Shown piece after piece: positions 15,553 through 22,772 of a DNA stretch of 31,817 bases. Under the pieces are notes generated by a model. That model was given only the letters and a program-made list of their open reading frames with translations. It ran no database searches and was not told the DNA's origin. This DNA comes from a virus. Numbering within the stretch: the first letter of the stretch is position 1; each line of letters begins with the position of its first letter. A program made the position numbers and the translations under genes. The stretch is from the IMG/VR virus record IMGVR_UViG_3300000231_000001, positions 1 through 31,817 of that record; one strand, 5' to 3'.

Positions 15553-18335
15553 TGGCAGTCCCTCATCGACGGTGGACTCAAATCCAGGCGAATAGGTATT
15601 ATGCTCAAGGTGCCGACACCGGGACTTTCCATTCAAAATCGCTTTGGGGCGTCTCTCATATCCCTGGTTGCCGAGCCGCTTGGACCTGCATCAGTCAAGG
15701 GCCAGCTGAGGCGAATGAATATCGCTCCGTGGTAAGAGGGGCCTATGATTGGGACTTCATGGACGGAGCCAACTACCCTATCAAGATGCATTTGGTGGGG
15801 CGCTATAAGCCGACTTTCGATCTGAAAACAAGAGAGAAGGTTCTTATCAATCTTTGGCAATTCGATGAGACCGATATTATCGATTATCTGGTTTCGACGG
15901 GACAAACCCCGGATGGAGTTCATGAGTGGGACGTCGTGGGTGGGAGCGACCAAAGTCCATGCACGAAGAAATCCGCAATCTGGATTCCCGATATAGAATT
16001 AACACCGAGTGATGAGCAGGGCGTTTGGTACACCTATGACCATTGGAGCTATTCAGACGCGGGGGCAAGCGGTCAGGTCACCTACACGATGATGCCGTAT
16101 GTTTTCAAGAACGGGTTTCTTGTCTACCTCTACGGTTTTTATGAGCAATCGACCGGCAATTGGAATAGGGTGACCACACAACTAGCGGCTGGAACATTCG
16201 GGGATTTAATTTTTCAATGGCAATATATCGACCTCTATTATCTTGACCCGGTCGTGAGTGCTTTGAGCCGATATAAATTTCGGACGGCGGGGGGAGAACC
16301 CCTTGTCTTAACAGGCGTAGGATTCAATAATAATGATATCGAGATTCGTGATCTAGGGCCTGACCCGGATGGAATTCCGGGGGGTGGGGGTTGGGAAGGG
16401 CTGGTCGGTCTTATTTATTTGGAAGGGTTGCAGGGTCAAGGAACAACGACCTTAAACCGAGCGCTAGGGGATTTCTCCGTTGATTCTGATACGCAGATCA
16501 CGATTGCGGCGATGCCTGCTCTGGTAGAGGGGACATATCAACTCCGATTACGAAAGGGCGGGACGGCTCTCGGCGATGTGGATGCTTACGCCGGAGATTG
16601 GAGAGCGGCCACTGATGGTTTGATGACAGAAGGCCCCCGTTTTATTATCTATGTGACAGACAAAAAAACCTCAAAAAATCCGATCATCACATCAAAATGG
16701 CGATGGAAAGGCGCGACCTACATTTACCGCTATTATGCCCCGATCGACACCCGCGCAACTGAGACATTTTGGGACGGCAAGATTTTATCAATGAGCGGCA
16801 TCCGGCGCGGGACGAATGATTCGACAGGCGCGCCGATCTTCCCTGATTTTACGGTTTCTTTGGCGAACGCTGATTTGGAATTTTCAAAACTTCTCGCCCA
16901 ATATATTCTCAAAAATCAGTATGTTGAATTTTTTATCGGTTGGCAAGGGGAACCGGAAGCATGGATGCAGGCGTTATTTCGCGGAGTGGTGGTCGATCAC
17001 AACAACCCAAGTTCGGTGTTCGAGGTTAAACTCCGTGATGTCTTGGCTCGATACTTCAATCAGCGTGTCCCGACAGAGATCTGTTCATTGGAAGAATATC
17101 CGAACATAAAACCGGAGCATATCGGTCGCCTCAAACCGGGAGCTTTGGGGCGTTGTTCACACACGGAAGGCGATGCGCCCGGAGCAATCGAAGCCGTTTA
17201 TATTGATCAGACGACTTACCAATATCTTGCAAGCTGGGCTTCTCTCTCTTCTATTATCGAAGTTTTCGCGGATGGTGCGCTCATCGACCCAGCAGATTAT
17301 GCCGTCACGTATGGCGATTCAGGGGAGACTTTGATCACGTTTACGTCAGATCAAGAATCAGCGAAAATAACATTCAACTGTTGTGGCTTCATGTATGATC
17401 TCTGGAATAGTATCGGTTCTGATGGCGGTTTTGTGGAGAATCCGGCTTGGCTTCTATTATTTTTCTTTGCATTTATCGTCGGTGTGCCGGAAGCGGAACT
17501 CGATCTCGTCTCATTTTTTGATCTATCTGAACTCTTTGAAGAGATGGACCTCGCGGCCGATTCAGCGATGATGATATTTCAAGAGGCCCGACAACCGCTT
17601 GAAATATTGGAGGAATTTTGTTTCTCATTCGGGATAAAGTGCTGGTCAACGGCGGATGGGAAAATAAAAGTTGGGCGGAAAGATGTCTCTGACTATGCGA
17701 CCGATCTTTTGATTTTTGAGCAGATCGATTTACTCGAAGAAGCGGACAAATCCTTCAATTTCAATGAACAGGTGAATAGTATTAAATCGCCCTACGGCTT
17801 CATCCCCACCGCGAACGCTTATCTTGGTGTTGTCGAGAATGACCGACCCGCTTCTATTTCAGACTTCGAACAATCAGTTGAAGAACGATCTCTCTTTGCT
17901 CTGCCGAACTGCACGAACGTCGATTTTGCTTATACTCGAACCGCCGAAGAATTATTGAAGCGCGGTTATGGCAATCAAAAAATCAATATCCGACTGCCGA
18001 TAGAGTGGATATTCCTGCTTGATGTCTTCGACAACTTCCGCTTTCAAGACCCGTATGGGATAAATGTCCTTGGGCTTGGTGATCAGGCTCGCTATTTTTA
18101 CGCAGAATCTACTGATGTTGACCCCCTACAATTTGCTTTGAATGTTGAAGGAATCGACCTACAATATCTGCTTCGGATGTATTGTGTTTTGGGCGATGAG
18201 AATGTGCTGGCCGACAATTGGGCGACAGCATCCGAATTCGATCGCCTTTATTCTTATCTTGCCGATGAGACCAATGATCATTTTGCGGATGGTCAGCCGG
18301 GAAAAATGAAGATGAACGAAACGACGGATATATAG
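15552..18335 (+). CDS. Large hub/baseplate-like tail protein with IPT/TIG-like domain
   Basis: 927 residues. The first 230 are beta-rich with many Trp and Tyr. An IPT/TIG-like immunoglobulin fold lies at about 230-340 (TAGGEPLVLTGVGFNNND, then TQITIAAMPALVEGTYQLRLRKGG). The second half (about 385-900) has hub-like features, including a repeated use of SLANADLEFSKLL and VEGIDLQYLLRM strands and an LEILEEFCFSFG helix similar to tail-associated hub proteins that sit at the tail tip. Place and size support a tail tip protein. No enzyme motif is seen. Confidence 0.55.
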   Translation: MAVPHRRWTQIQANRYYAQGADTGTFHSKSLWGVSHIPGCRAAWTCISQGPAEANEYRSVVRGAYDWDFMDGANYPIKMHLVGRYKPTFDLKTREKVLINLWQFDETDIIDYLVSTGQTPDGVHEWDVVGGSDQSPCTKKSAIWIPDIELTPSDEQGVWYTYDHWSYSDAGASGQVTYTMMPYVFKNGFLVYLYGFYEQSTGNWNRVTTQLAAGTFGDLIFQWQYIDLYYLDPVVSALSRYKFRTAGGEPLVLTGVGFNNNDIEIRDLGPDPDGIPGGGGWEGLVGLIYLEGLQGQGTTTLNRALGDFSVDSDTQITIAAMPALVEGTYQLRLRKGGTALGDVDAYAGDWRAATDGLMTEGPRFIIYVTDKKTSKNPIITSKWRWKGATYIYRYYAPIDTRATETFWDGKILSMSGIRRGTNDSTGAPIFPDFTVSLANADLEFSKLLAQYILKNQYVEFFIGWQGEPEAWMQALFRGVVVDHNNPSSVFEVKLRDVLARYFNQRVPTEICSLEEYPNIKPEHIGRLKPGALGRCSHTEGDAPGAIEAVYIDQTTYQYLASWASLSSIIEVFADGALIDPADYAVTYGDSGETLITFTSDQESAKITFNCCGFMYDLWNSIGSDGGFVENPAWLLLFFFAFIVGVPEAELDLVSFFDLSELFEEMDLAADSAMMIFQEARQPLEILEEFCFSFGIKCWSTADGKIKVGRKDVSDYATDLLIFEQIDLLEEADKSFNFNEQVNSIKSPYGFIPTANAYLGVVENDRPASISDFEQSVEERSLFALPNCTNVDFAYTRTAEELLKRGYGNQKINIRLPIEWIFLLDVFDNFRFQDPYGINVLGLGDQARYFYAESTDVDPLQFALNVEGIDLQYLLRMYCVLGDENVLADNWATASEFDRLYSYLADETNDHFADGQPGKMKMNETTDI

Positions 18336-18345
18336 GAGAATTAAC

Positions 18346-18798
18346 ATGGCGATGATCGACGGGGATGATGCGATCAGTGGACAGGTTGAATCGTTCCAAC
18401 AGCATAATCGAATCAAGAATCATTGGCGACAGAGTGACCCACGGGCGAACCTATCAAATCCTCAAAACGGGATGATCGTCAGCGATTCAGACGACGATAA
18501 ACTCTATCACAAGATCAGCGGAGCGGGTTTGGGAAGTGGGGCACCGGATTATGATGAAATTCTCCAGGCATTGACTAGCTCAGACATCAGTCCCGTCTTC
18601 GATGGCGTCATTTTGAATATTGAGAGTTCTGATGTGAGCGACCCCCCGACTGAAGCGGAATTAAACGCAATATGGCCGACCGCCGTAGCGGGCTTTACAG
18701 GCTATGTGCACGATTCATCATCCGGGGGAAAGTTGTATCAATGTATTTTTGATGGGTTAAATTGGTGGACGTTCACGGGGGCCTTGGCCGGAAGTTGA
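18346..18798 (+). CDS. Small tail-associated protein, unknown
   Basis: 150 residues with its own ribosome-binding site (AGGAGA, 7 bases before ATG). Acidic, with no Cys pairs or membrane segment. The C terminus (VAGFTGYVHDSSSGGKLYQCIFDGLNWWTFTGAL) looks like a small beta domain of the kind found on phage tail tips or as a chitin-binding-like Trp-rich patch. It is the last gene before a hairpin, so it probably ends the structural transcription unit. Function unknown. Confidence 0.5.
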   Translation: MAMIDGDDAISGQVESFQQHNRIKNHWRQSDPRANLSNPQNGMIVSDSDDDKLYHKISGAGLGSGAPDYDEILQALTSSDISPVFDGVILNIESSDVSDPPTEAELNAIWPTAVAGFTGYVHDSSSGGKLYQCIFDGLNWWTFTGALAGS

Positions 18799-18830
18799 TC
18801 TCTCAGGTTTAATCGAGGTTGAGAGATCAA
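18795..18830 (+). terminator. Stem-loop at end of the tail genes
   Basis: An 11-base perfect stem (TTGATCTCTCA with TGAGAGATCAA) with a 14-base loop starts inside the stop codon of the tail gene. It is followed by ATATTTATAT rather than a U run, so it may be a weak terminator or an RNA-end stabiliser. It is the strongest hairpin between the tail genes and the glycosidase-like gene. Confidence 0.5.
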
Positions 18831-18837
18831 TATTTAT

Positions 18838-18857
18838 ATGATCAGATCATCATGATC
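18838..18857. repeat. Two interlocked 13-base palindromes
   Basis: ATGATC-A-GATCAT (18838-18850) and GATCAT-C-ATGATC (18845-18857) share the central GATCAT, so the 20 bases contain two overlapping perfect palindromes with single-base centres. They could be a protein-binding operator in front of the gene at 18903, or a by-product of the GATC-rich composition. Confidence 0.4.
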
Positions 18858-18902
18858 GGCTGATATCTTCGAACCTGATCGATTCTGAAATGAAGGATAG
18901 AT

Positions 18903-20306
18903 ATGGCAATCAACGTTAAACGATGGATTTGCGAGACGTGGGGAAAGACGTGGGGTTCGTGTGATGCTTATTGGGATACGGTTGAAGTCTGCCGATCATC
19001 GGGCAGGAGGCCGAACCGATATTGCCCGGGAAAAGAGAGTCGGAGATTAAAAAAGAAAGATGTGCCGACAGAGATCTGCGAGATTCATCAGCCACCGCCG
19101 CCGCCACCCCCGCCGAAATTCAAAATCTGTCCTGAAACGGGATGGGCTTGGTCGCCGTGGTGTCCTGAATATTGTGAAGGTTCTGTCGAGCCGCGCCTCG
19201 TCTGCCGAAAACATCGCCCTTCGAGAAAAGCCCCTGTCACGTTTGTCCTTTTTTCTGTTGATATCGCTTGTCGAAAAGATTTCACCGATGGTCAGATTGA
19301 TCAATTTTCTACGGATGTCGGCGGGGCCGGCGTCGATCTCGTAAGGATTTTTCCGGGAGCAGAAGAGAAAGAGGGGATGCGCGTTGCGCCATTCAATCGA
19401 GTTTCAAGTGATATGCCGTATGATTGTTATTCGATCAATCCGGAGTGGCGATTGCTCATGGAGAGATTTCAGAGATCGCTCGCTCGATGCGGCGTCGGTA
19501 TTCTTTTCGATCTTCTCCCGTCTCAACTCTGCCGACCTTCTTATCAATGGTGCTGGTGGCGAGAAGGCGGGAATACGAACAACCTTGATTCCGTCTATGA
19601 CACTCGGCCTCACGCGATCGAATATTGGTTCTGGTGGATTGATCAAGCGATTGAAATCTTCGGCCTCGAGGGGAATGAATTCATGTTCGGGAATGAACTT
19701 CAAGGGCCGGGGGATTTCGGTCCGGGTAATGTTGATCTCGTCACGTTGAAAGAATGGGCGAGAACGTGGGCAATCCCGCTCGGCGATCACCTCAAATCAC
19801 GGGGCGTCAATCTTCCGATTTGGCTCTGTGGGGAGCCTTATGCGGGGACAGGTCACAAGATCGCCAACCGATTGATCGAAGAGAACGGCTGGCCGGAGCG
19901 CGACCTGATGATTCAGCTTCATGGCGTCAATCTCTGGGAGCCGTTCGAGAAGTGGTACAAGCCGGGGACGGCGGAGAGAAAATACAGCGCTCGGAAATTC
20001 TATTGTCTCTCCGATGACGGTTCGGAATTCTCAAACGAGAATAAAATCCCTGGAGAGAAAAAAGGAAAGTGTTCTCTCAGAGTGGACGGCTCGACGAAAT
20101 GTTCAGCGAATCAATTTTGGCGCATCGAGACGGTCAAGAGAATCATTCAGATTGGAGATTTCCGGTTGGCCGCGGTTGAATGGATGCCGCAGGAATTCAA
20201 AGGGGCCGATTGGCAGATCGAGAATCTCGATCGGGAAACGTCGATCGATGTTTATTGGCGGTGCGCCGAATCTCTTTGGGGCATAGATATCAGACGTTCG
20301 ATCTGA
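18903..20306 (+). CDS. Glycoside hydrolase-like tail protein with PBP-type cell-wall motifs
   Basis: 467 residues. The N-terminal 110 residues hold two Cys-rich motifs separated by a run of eight prolines. The first, EVCRSSGRRPNRYCP followed by DVPTEICEIH, closely follows the C-terminal motif of class A penicillin-binding proteins (VC-x2-SG ... YCP ... C-x2-H). The second (ICPETG ... CRKH) is a looser copy. From about 110 on, the strand order VDLVRIFPG, ILFDLLPSQ, MFGNELQGPG, MIQLHGVN and AAVEWMPQEF fits a TIM-barrel of clan GH-A; E265 after N264 is the likely acid/base and E425 a candidate nucleophile. I infer a virion-bound glycan hydrolase. No signal peptide. Confidence 0.6.
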   Translation: MAINVKRWICETWGKTWGSCDAYWDTVEVCRSSGRRPNRYCPGKESRRLKKKDVPTEICEIHQPPPPPPPPKFKICPETGWAWSPWCPEYCEGSVEPRLVCRKHRPSRKAPVTFVLFSVDIACRKDFTDGQIDQFSTDVGGAGVDLVRIFPGAEEKEGMRVAPFNRVSSDMPYDCYSINPEWRLLMERFQRSLARCGVGILFDLLPSQLCRPSYQWCWWREGGNTNNLDSVYDTRPHAIEYWFWWIDQAIEIFGLEGNEFMFGNELQGPGDFGPGNVDLVTLKEWARTWAIPLGDHLKSRGVNLPIWLCGEPYAGTGHKIANRLIEENGWPERDLMIQLHGVNLWEPFEKWYKPGTAERKYSARKFYCLSDDGSEFSNENKIPGEKKGKCSLRVDGSTKCSANQFWRIETVKRIIQIGDFRLAAVEWMPQEFKGADWQIENLDRETSIDVYWRCAESLWGIDIRRSI

Positions 20307-20777
20307 TCTCCTATCTTCAACATAAGGCACGAGACCAGGGAGTTGATCTCGACCCGTGACGGTATCTTGTTTGGTCAGAACGACGTATGAACATAGTTTG
20401 AAATAGTTTTTCCCTTTCACCATGAACGGCTTTGGATGATTCCCTCTCTCTGGTTTCTCTGGCAATCAACGGCCGTCGTTGACTCACAATCTTTTGAGAG
20501 AGAGAATGATATCGAAAATGAGAATGAAAATGAAACAAGAGAGATCAGAAAGACGGATGATCGGAGCAGTGAAAGCCGCCTATCCCCTCTCTGATTTTCC
20601 CTTATCGGGAATTCTCTCTGAAGCGATCTTCAGTTCGAAGATCGATTGATCTTTGAAGTGCCGAGTCAGATTGGATTGTGATTAAGTTCTTGATCTGATC
20701 GGCTGAAAGAAAAATCGAATATCAGGCCCGTCGCGAGTGGTGTCGCGAGGCTGAGAAAGATTATTGATCACACCTCC
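20307..20777. other. Intergenic zone between structural and early genes
   Basis: About 470 bases without a convincing gene, followed directly by the leader at 20778. It contains several short hairpins: CAACG/CGTTG near 20467-20481, TTCCC/GGGAA near 20597-20612, GATCTTC/GAAGATC near 20623-20641, and a TCGCGA repeat pair near 20732-20750 that can fold on itself. A TTGACT at 20479 with GAGAAT 17 bases later is only a weak promoter candidate. One short open frame is listed separately. It may carry the early promoter or a packaging or regulatory site, but I cannot show which. Confidence 0.5.
20506..20649 (+). CDS. Possible 47-residue basic protein
   Basis: A 47-codon frame in the intergenic zone starts with four closely spaced Met codons (MISKMRMKMK) after a GAGAGAGA stretch that could serve as a weak ribosome-binding site. 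The start is very basic and the rest is ordinary. The purine-rich repeats before and within it could produce such a frame by chance, so I give low confidence and no function. Confidence 0.2.
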   Translation: MISKMRMKMKQERSERRMIGAVKAAYPLSDFPLSGILSEAIFSSKID

Positions 20778-20913
20778 ATAAAACACCAAAGAAGATCGAG
20801 GCTCAATCTTTGTGGTTGAGCCTTTTTCTGAGATCAGAATCCTTCGGGAATCTGATTTCAGAAAACAGATCGGGTTCGCTCGATCTGAAATCAATTCTTT
20901 GGAGGTGTTTTAT
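20778..20913 (+). ncRNA. Multi-branched leader masking a ribosome-binding box
   Basis: Bases 20778-20787 (ATAAAACACC) and 20788-20793 (AAAGAA) are complementary to 20904-20913 (GGTGTTTTAT) and 20895-20900 (TTCTTT). This 16-pair stem leaves only GGA of the Shine-Dalgarno bulged and covers the first two bases of the start codon. Three hairpins lie inside: 20799-20822, 20828-20861 (with a TTCG loop) and 20866-20887, giving a four-way junction. An alternative register pairs ACACCTCC (20770-20777) with GGAGGTGT (20901-20908). The layout resembles a cis-regulatory RNA; ligand or partner is unknown. Confidence 0.55.
20799..20827 (+). terminator. Rho-independent terminator inside the leader
   Basis: GGCTCAA (20800-20806) pairs with TTGAGCC (20816-20822), followed by five Ts. 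It lies 85 bases before the start codon at 20912 and inside the larger leader fold. It would either end transcripts from the structural side or act as an attenuator of the early genes, depending on where the promoter is. Confidence 0.6.
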
Positions 20914-21193
20914 GACGTATATGGGTTTTGATCTGTGGGACAGATTGAAGGCTTTCGGTCGAGTGATCGGCAAGCCCGTCCGCGAAGTCGGGAGTGAGCC
21001 AGGGGAACTTCTGATCGCTTCCTACAAGCCCGGCGATGTTCGATTCTATCGAATCGAAGAATCAATGGAATTCGGCGGGACACGGAGTTATGGCCCCGTT
21101 CGGTGGATGATTCACAAAGATTTGGCTCTTTATCTCGACGGCCTCGTGGATGGGGCGAAGAAAACCTGCGTCGTCTTCGGGAGATCATTATGA
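20912..21193 (+). CDS. Small protein of unknown function, first early gene
   Basis: 93 residues from the ATG of the conserved TTCTTTGGAGGTGTTTTATG box; upstream in-frame starts run through the hairpins and are rejected. The sequence is a compact alpha/beta type: MGFDLWDRLKAF, a strand-rich middle (GELLIASYKPGDVRFYRIEE) and a C-terminal helix (KDLALYLDGLVDGAKKTCVVF). I recognise no family. It is ATGA-coupled to the next gene and its start may be masked by the leader stem. Confidence 0.6.
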   Translation: MTYMGFDLWDRLKAFGRVIGKPVREVGSEPGELLIASYKPGDVRFYRIEESMEFGGTRSYGPVRWMIHKDLALYLDGLVDGAKKTCVVFGRSL

Positions 21194-21498
21194 AATTCGC
21201 CTGCACCCCAAACATTTTCTATCTCGCCGAACTCATGACTCTCAAAAAACTGATGACGCAGACCTACGATGCGATTGCCCCGGTAGTCTCTCGGACTTTC
21301 GAAGAGATCGACAAGCCGAGTTTGACGATGAACTGGGAAGAGGCGTTTCAGACGATTTGTGATGCCGGATATTTGGAACGTTATTCCGGAGGGGCGAGCG
21401 ATAGAGAAAGAAAGATAATTGAGAAATTTCGATCTCTCACGGTCGAAGATCAAAAGGCGACTTTTCTCTTTATCTTCGGGAGAATCCGATGGGCATGA
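21190..21498 (+). CDS. Small helical protein, unknown
   Basis: 102 residues, start overlapping the previous stop, with CGGGAG upstream. It is largely helical (LAELMTLKKLMTQTYDAIAPVVSRTFEEI, then DRERKIIEKFRSLTVEDQKATFLFIFGRI). No motif allows a family assignment. Genes of this size and place in phages are often host-takeover or anti-defence proteins, but that is only position-based. Confidence 0.55.
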   Translation: MKFACTPNIFYLAELMTLKKLMTQTYDAIAPVVSRTFEEIDKPSLTMNWEEAFQTICDAGYLERYSGGASDRERKIIEKFRSLTVEDQKATFLFIFGRIRWA

Positions 21499-21650
21499 CC
21501 ATTCGGGAATTCAAAGCCGAGAGCCGAATGACCGATCGGGAAAAGCGATTGCTCAGGCTCTTGATCGATGAACAGAAGAAGATTTTTGAACGTCGATCAC
21601 GACTGAGACGATTAATCGACCCGAAACACGCAGAGGGCCAGACCCGCTGA
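21489..21650 (+). CDS. 53-residue basic helical protein ending inside a ribozyme
   Basis: Starts MGMTIREFKAESRMTDREKR at an ATG 10 bases before the previous stop, with GGGAG six bases upstream. An ATG at 21495 is the alternative. The product is a charged helix (DREKRLLRLLIDEQKKIFERRSRLRR), possibly dimeric or nucleic-acid binding. Its last seven sense codons read through the 5' arm of the twister element and its TGA lies in the P1 loop. Translation would therefore unfold the ribozyme, giving a possible link between translation and cleavage. Confidence 0.55.
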   Translation: MGMTIREFKAESRMTDREKRLLRLLIDEQKKIFERRSRLRRLIDPKHAEGQTR

Positions 21651-21695
21651 GGGTCTGGTAATGCGGCTGGCGGGTCCCAAGCCCCGCCCCGTAAA
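21629..21695 (+). ncRNA. Twister self-cleaving ribozyme, copy 1
   Basis: All conserved twister parts are present in circularly permuted order. P2 is CGCA (21629-21632) with TGCG (21662-21665). GAGGG (21633-21637) is the L1 strand. P1 is CCAGACCC (21638-21645) with GGGTCTGG (21651-21658). TAA (21659-21661) holds the cleavage step, U21659|A21660. P4 is GGCGGG/CCCGCC with loop TCCCAAGC (21675-21682), and TAAA follows at 21692. The loop CCC can pair with L1 GGG (T1), and loop GC with GC at 21666-21667 (T2). The open ends lie after TAAA, as in the type I take to be P5. A conserved ribosome-binding box follows 12 bases on. Confidence 0.85.
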
Positions 21696-21718
21696 TCTTT
21701 TTTATATGGAGGTGTTTT

Positions 21719-21913
21719 ATGGCAATTCGGAAACCGAGGCTTGATTTGGTCGGACTGGACGGGAACGTGCTTTCTATTCTCGCGCGGGCGTTCCTGACGG
21801 CGAGAACGGCGGGTTGGTCGCTAGAGAAGATTGAAAAATTCAAGGGGAAGGCGACGTCCGGTGATTACAACAATCTTCTCGCTACGTGTATGGAGTATTT
21901 TGACGTTCGTTAA
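21719..21913 (+). CDS. Conserved small phage protein (GNV-SGDYNN type)
   Basis: 64 residues starting in the GGAGGTGTTTTATG box that follows ribozyme copy 1. The pattern DLVGLDGNVLSILARAFLTARTAGWS ... SGDYNNLLATCMEYFDV is one I recognise in many unrelated phages as a short conserved protein of unknown function. Its stop (21911-21913) directly abuts ribozyme copy 2. The function is not known. Confidence 0.65.
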   Translation: MAIRKPRLDLVGLDGNVLSILARAFLTARTAGWSLEKIEKFKGKATSGDYNNLLATCMEYFDVR

Positions 21914-21979
21914 GCAGAGGGCCGAGAGGATAATAACCTCTCGGTAATGCACGGCTCAGTCCCAAGTCTGAGCGGCAAA
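21914..21979 (+). ncRNA. Twister self-cleaving ribozyme, copy 2
   Basis: GCA (21914-21916) pairs with TGC (21948-21950) as P2. GAGGG (21917-21921) is the L1 strand. P1 is CCGAGAGG (21922-21929) with CCTCTCGG (21937-21944), loop ATAATAA. The cleavage step is U21945|A21946. P4 is GCTCAG (21954-21959) with CTGAGC (21968-21973) around loop TCCCAAGT. T1 pairs CCC with GGG, and T2 pairs loop GU with AC at 21951-21952. GCAAA replaces GTAAA at the 3' side. It begins on the base after the previous stop codon, so the ribozyme is free of coding constraint on the 5' side. Confidence 0.85.
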
Positions 21980-22001
21980 TTTTTTTCTTTGGAGGTGTTT
22001 T

Positions 22002-22181
22002 ATGGCGAAGCTCGCTTTTATCCGCGAAGGGAAAGCGGCGAAGGTTCTCCGGCGCGAGTCGGAGAACAGGGAAAGTGAGTCGGAGATTCGAACATTGAGG
22101 GCAAATCAGGGACTTGACCGAGTGGATGGCGGCATGAGTCTCGCGCAGATCAGGCAATGGCTGATCGATGGAGTCGAGTGA
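22002..22181 (+). CDS. 59-residue charged protein, unknown
   Basis: MAKLAFIREGKAAKVLRRES followed by a Glu/Ser/Arg-rich middle and a C-terminal helix (SLAQIRQWLIDGVE). The start is within a box identical over 20 bases to that at 20912. Its TGA shares a base with the next ATG, so translation is probably coupled. No family recognised. Confidence 0.55.
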   Translation: MAKLAFIREGKAAKVLRRESENRESESEIRTLRANQGLDRVDGGMSLAQIRQWLIDGVE

Positions 22182-22408
22182 TGTATTACATTCCCGCAAG
22201 CGCGGCGCGAGATTATCTCAGGGCAGGGTCAGTAAAAGCGGTTCGTAGAATCCCGCAAGGATTGAATGACGTCGTCATTCTTCTCGAACCCGTTCCGACC
22301 ATCTCTTCAATCGGCAAACCGCGAGAGACGCTTTGTGTCCGGCTGAACGCCGTATGGCTGATGGCTTTTGAAAATGAAAACCTTCTTTCTGAGGTCGAAC
22401 ATGACTGA
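22181..22408 (+). CDS. Small beta-rich protein, unknown
   Basis: 75 residues starting MYYIPASAARDYLRAGSVKA. The start shares its A with the stop of the preceding gene. The strand pattern (VVILLEPVPTISSI, then ETLCVRLNAVWLMAF) suggests a small beta fold. I see no catalytic motif. Overlaps the next gene by 8 bases. Confidence 0.5.
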   Translation: MYYIPASAARDYLRAGSVKAVRRIPQGLNDVVILLEPVPTISSIGKPRETLCVRLNAVWLMAFENENLLSEVEHD

Positions 22409-22772
22409 TGAAGAATTCGATGCCCTGATGAACGAGATTTGCGGCGATCTTCAAATCAAGACTTTCGAACGTCGGGCAAGGGAGAATCCCAAGACCTATT
22501 TTCCAAGCGGTCTCAAGTGGAAATATTATTCCGCTCATTCAAGAGGCCGACGATGGATGTTTTGTTATTCATCGGGAAGGAACGGGAACGGGAAATTCCT
22601 CTCTTGGGTCTATCAGCCGAAAGGCTCAAAAAAGAAGATCACGTGGAAATCCAGAAAGATCGTCGAACATCGGACGAGAAAGAAGGCGATCGTCAGAGCT
22701 CTGAAGCTCTATAAACAATTCAATGAAAAGCAGAGGGCGCGACGGGAAAAGGGAAATGCAGAGATCACCTGA
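22401..22772 (+). CDS. Basic protein of unknown function
   Basis: 123 residues from the ATG at 22401, with GAGGT six bases before it. An acidic helix (DEEFDALMNEICGDL) is followed by a strongly basic, aromatic middle (SGLKWKYYSAHSRGRRWMFCYSS) and a Lys/Arg-rich C terminus. The composition suggests a nucleic-acid contact. The family is not recognised. Confidence 0.5.
   Translation: MTDEEFDALMNEICGDLQIKTFERRARENPKTYFPSGLKWKYYSAHSRGRRWMFCYSSGRNGNGKFLSWVYQPKGSKKKITWKSRKIVEHRTRKKAIVRALKLYKQFNEKQRARREKGNAEIT

Noticed and set aside
20479-20507. TTGACT with GAGAAT at 17 bases as an early promoter
   Set aside because: Only four of six -10 bases match in a purine-repeat context; I list it as weak within the intergenic zone and not as a promoter.
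20103-20538. Minus-strand frames spanning the end of the glycosidase gene and the intergenic zone
   Set aside because: No start signal, no recognisable protein features, and they are mostly antisense to a real gene.
20828-20890. CTGAT and GAAA segments that suggested a hammerhead ribozyme
   Set aside because: The required CUGANGA core and the three-stem junction with a cleavable UH are not present; the bases are explained by two simple hairpins.
22730-22765. A GCAGAGGG followed later by AAATGC, resembling the start of another twister
   Set aside because: No P1 can form between them, there is no TCCCAA loop downstream, and the stretch lies within overlapping coding frames.
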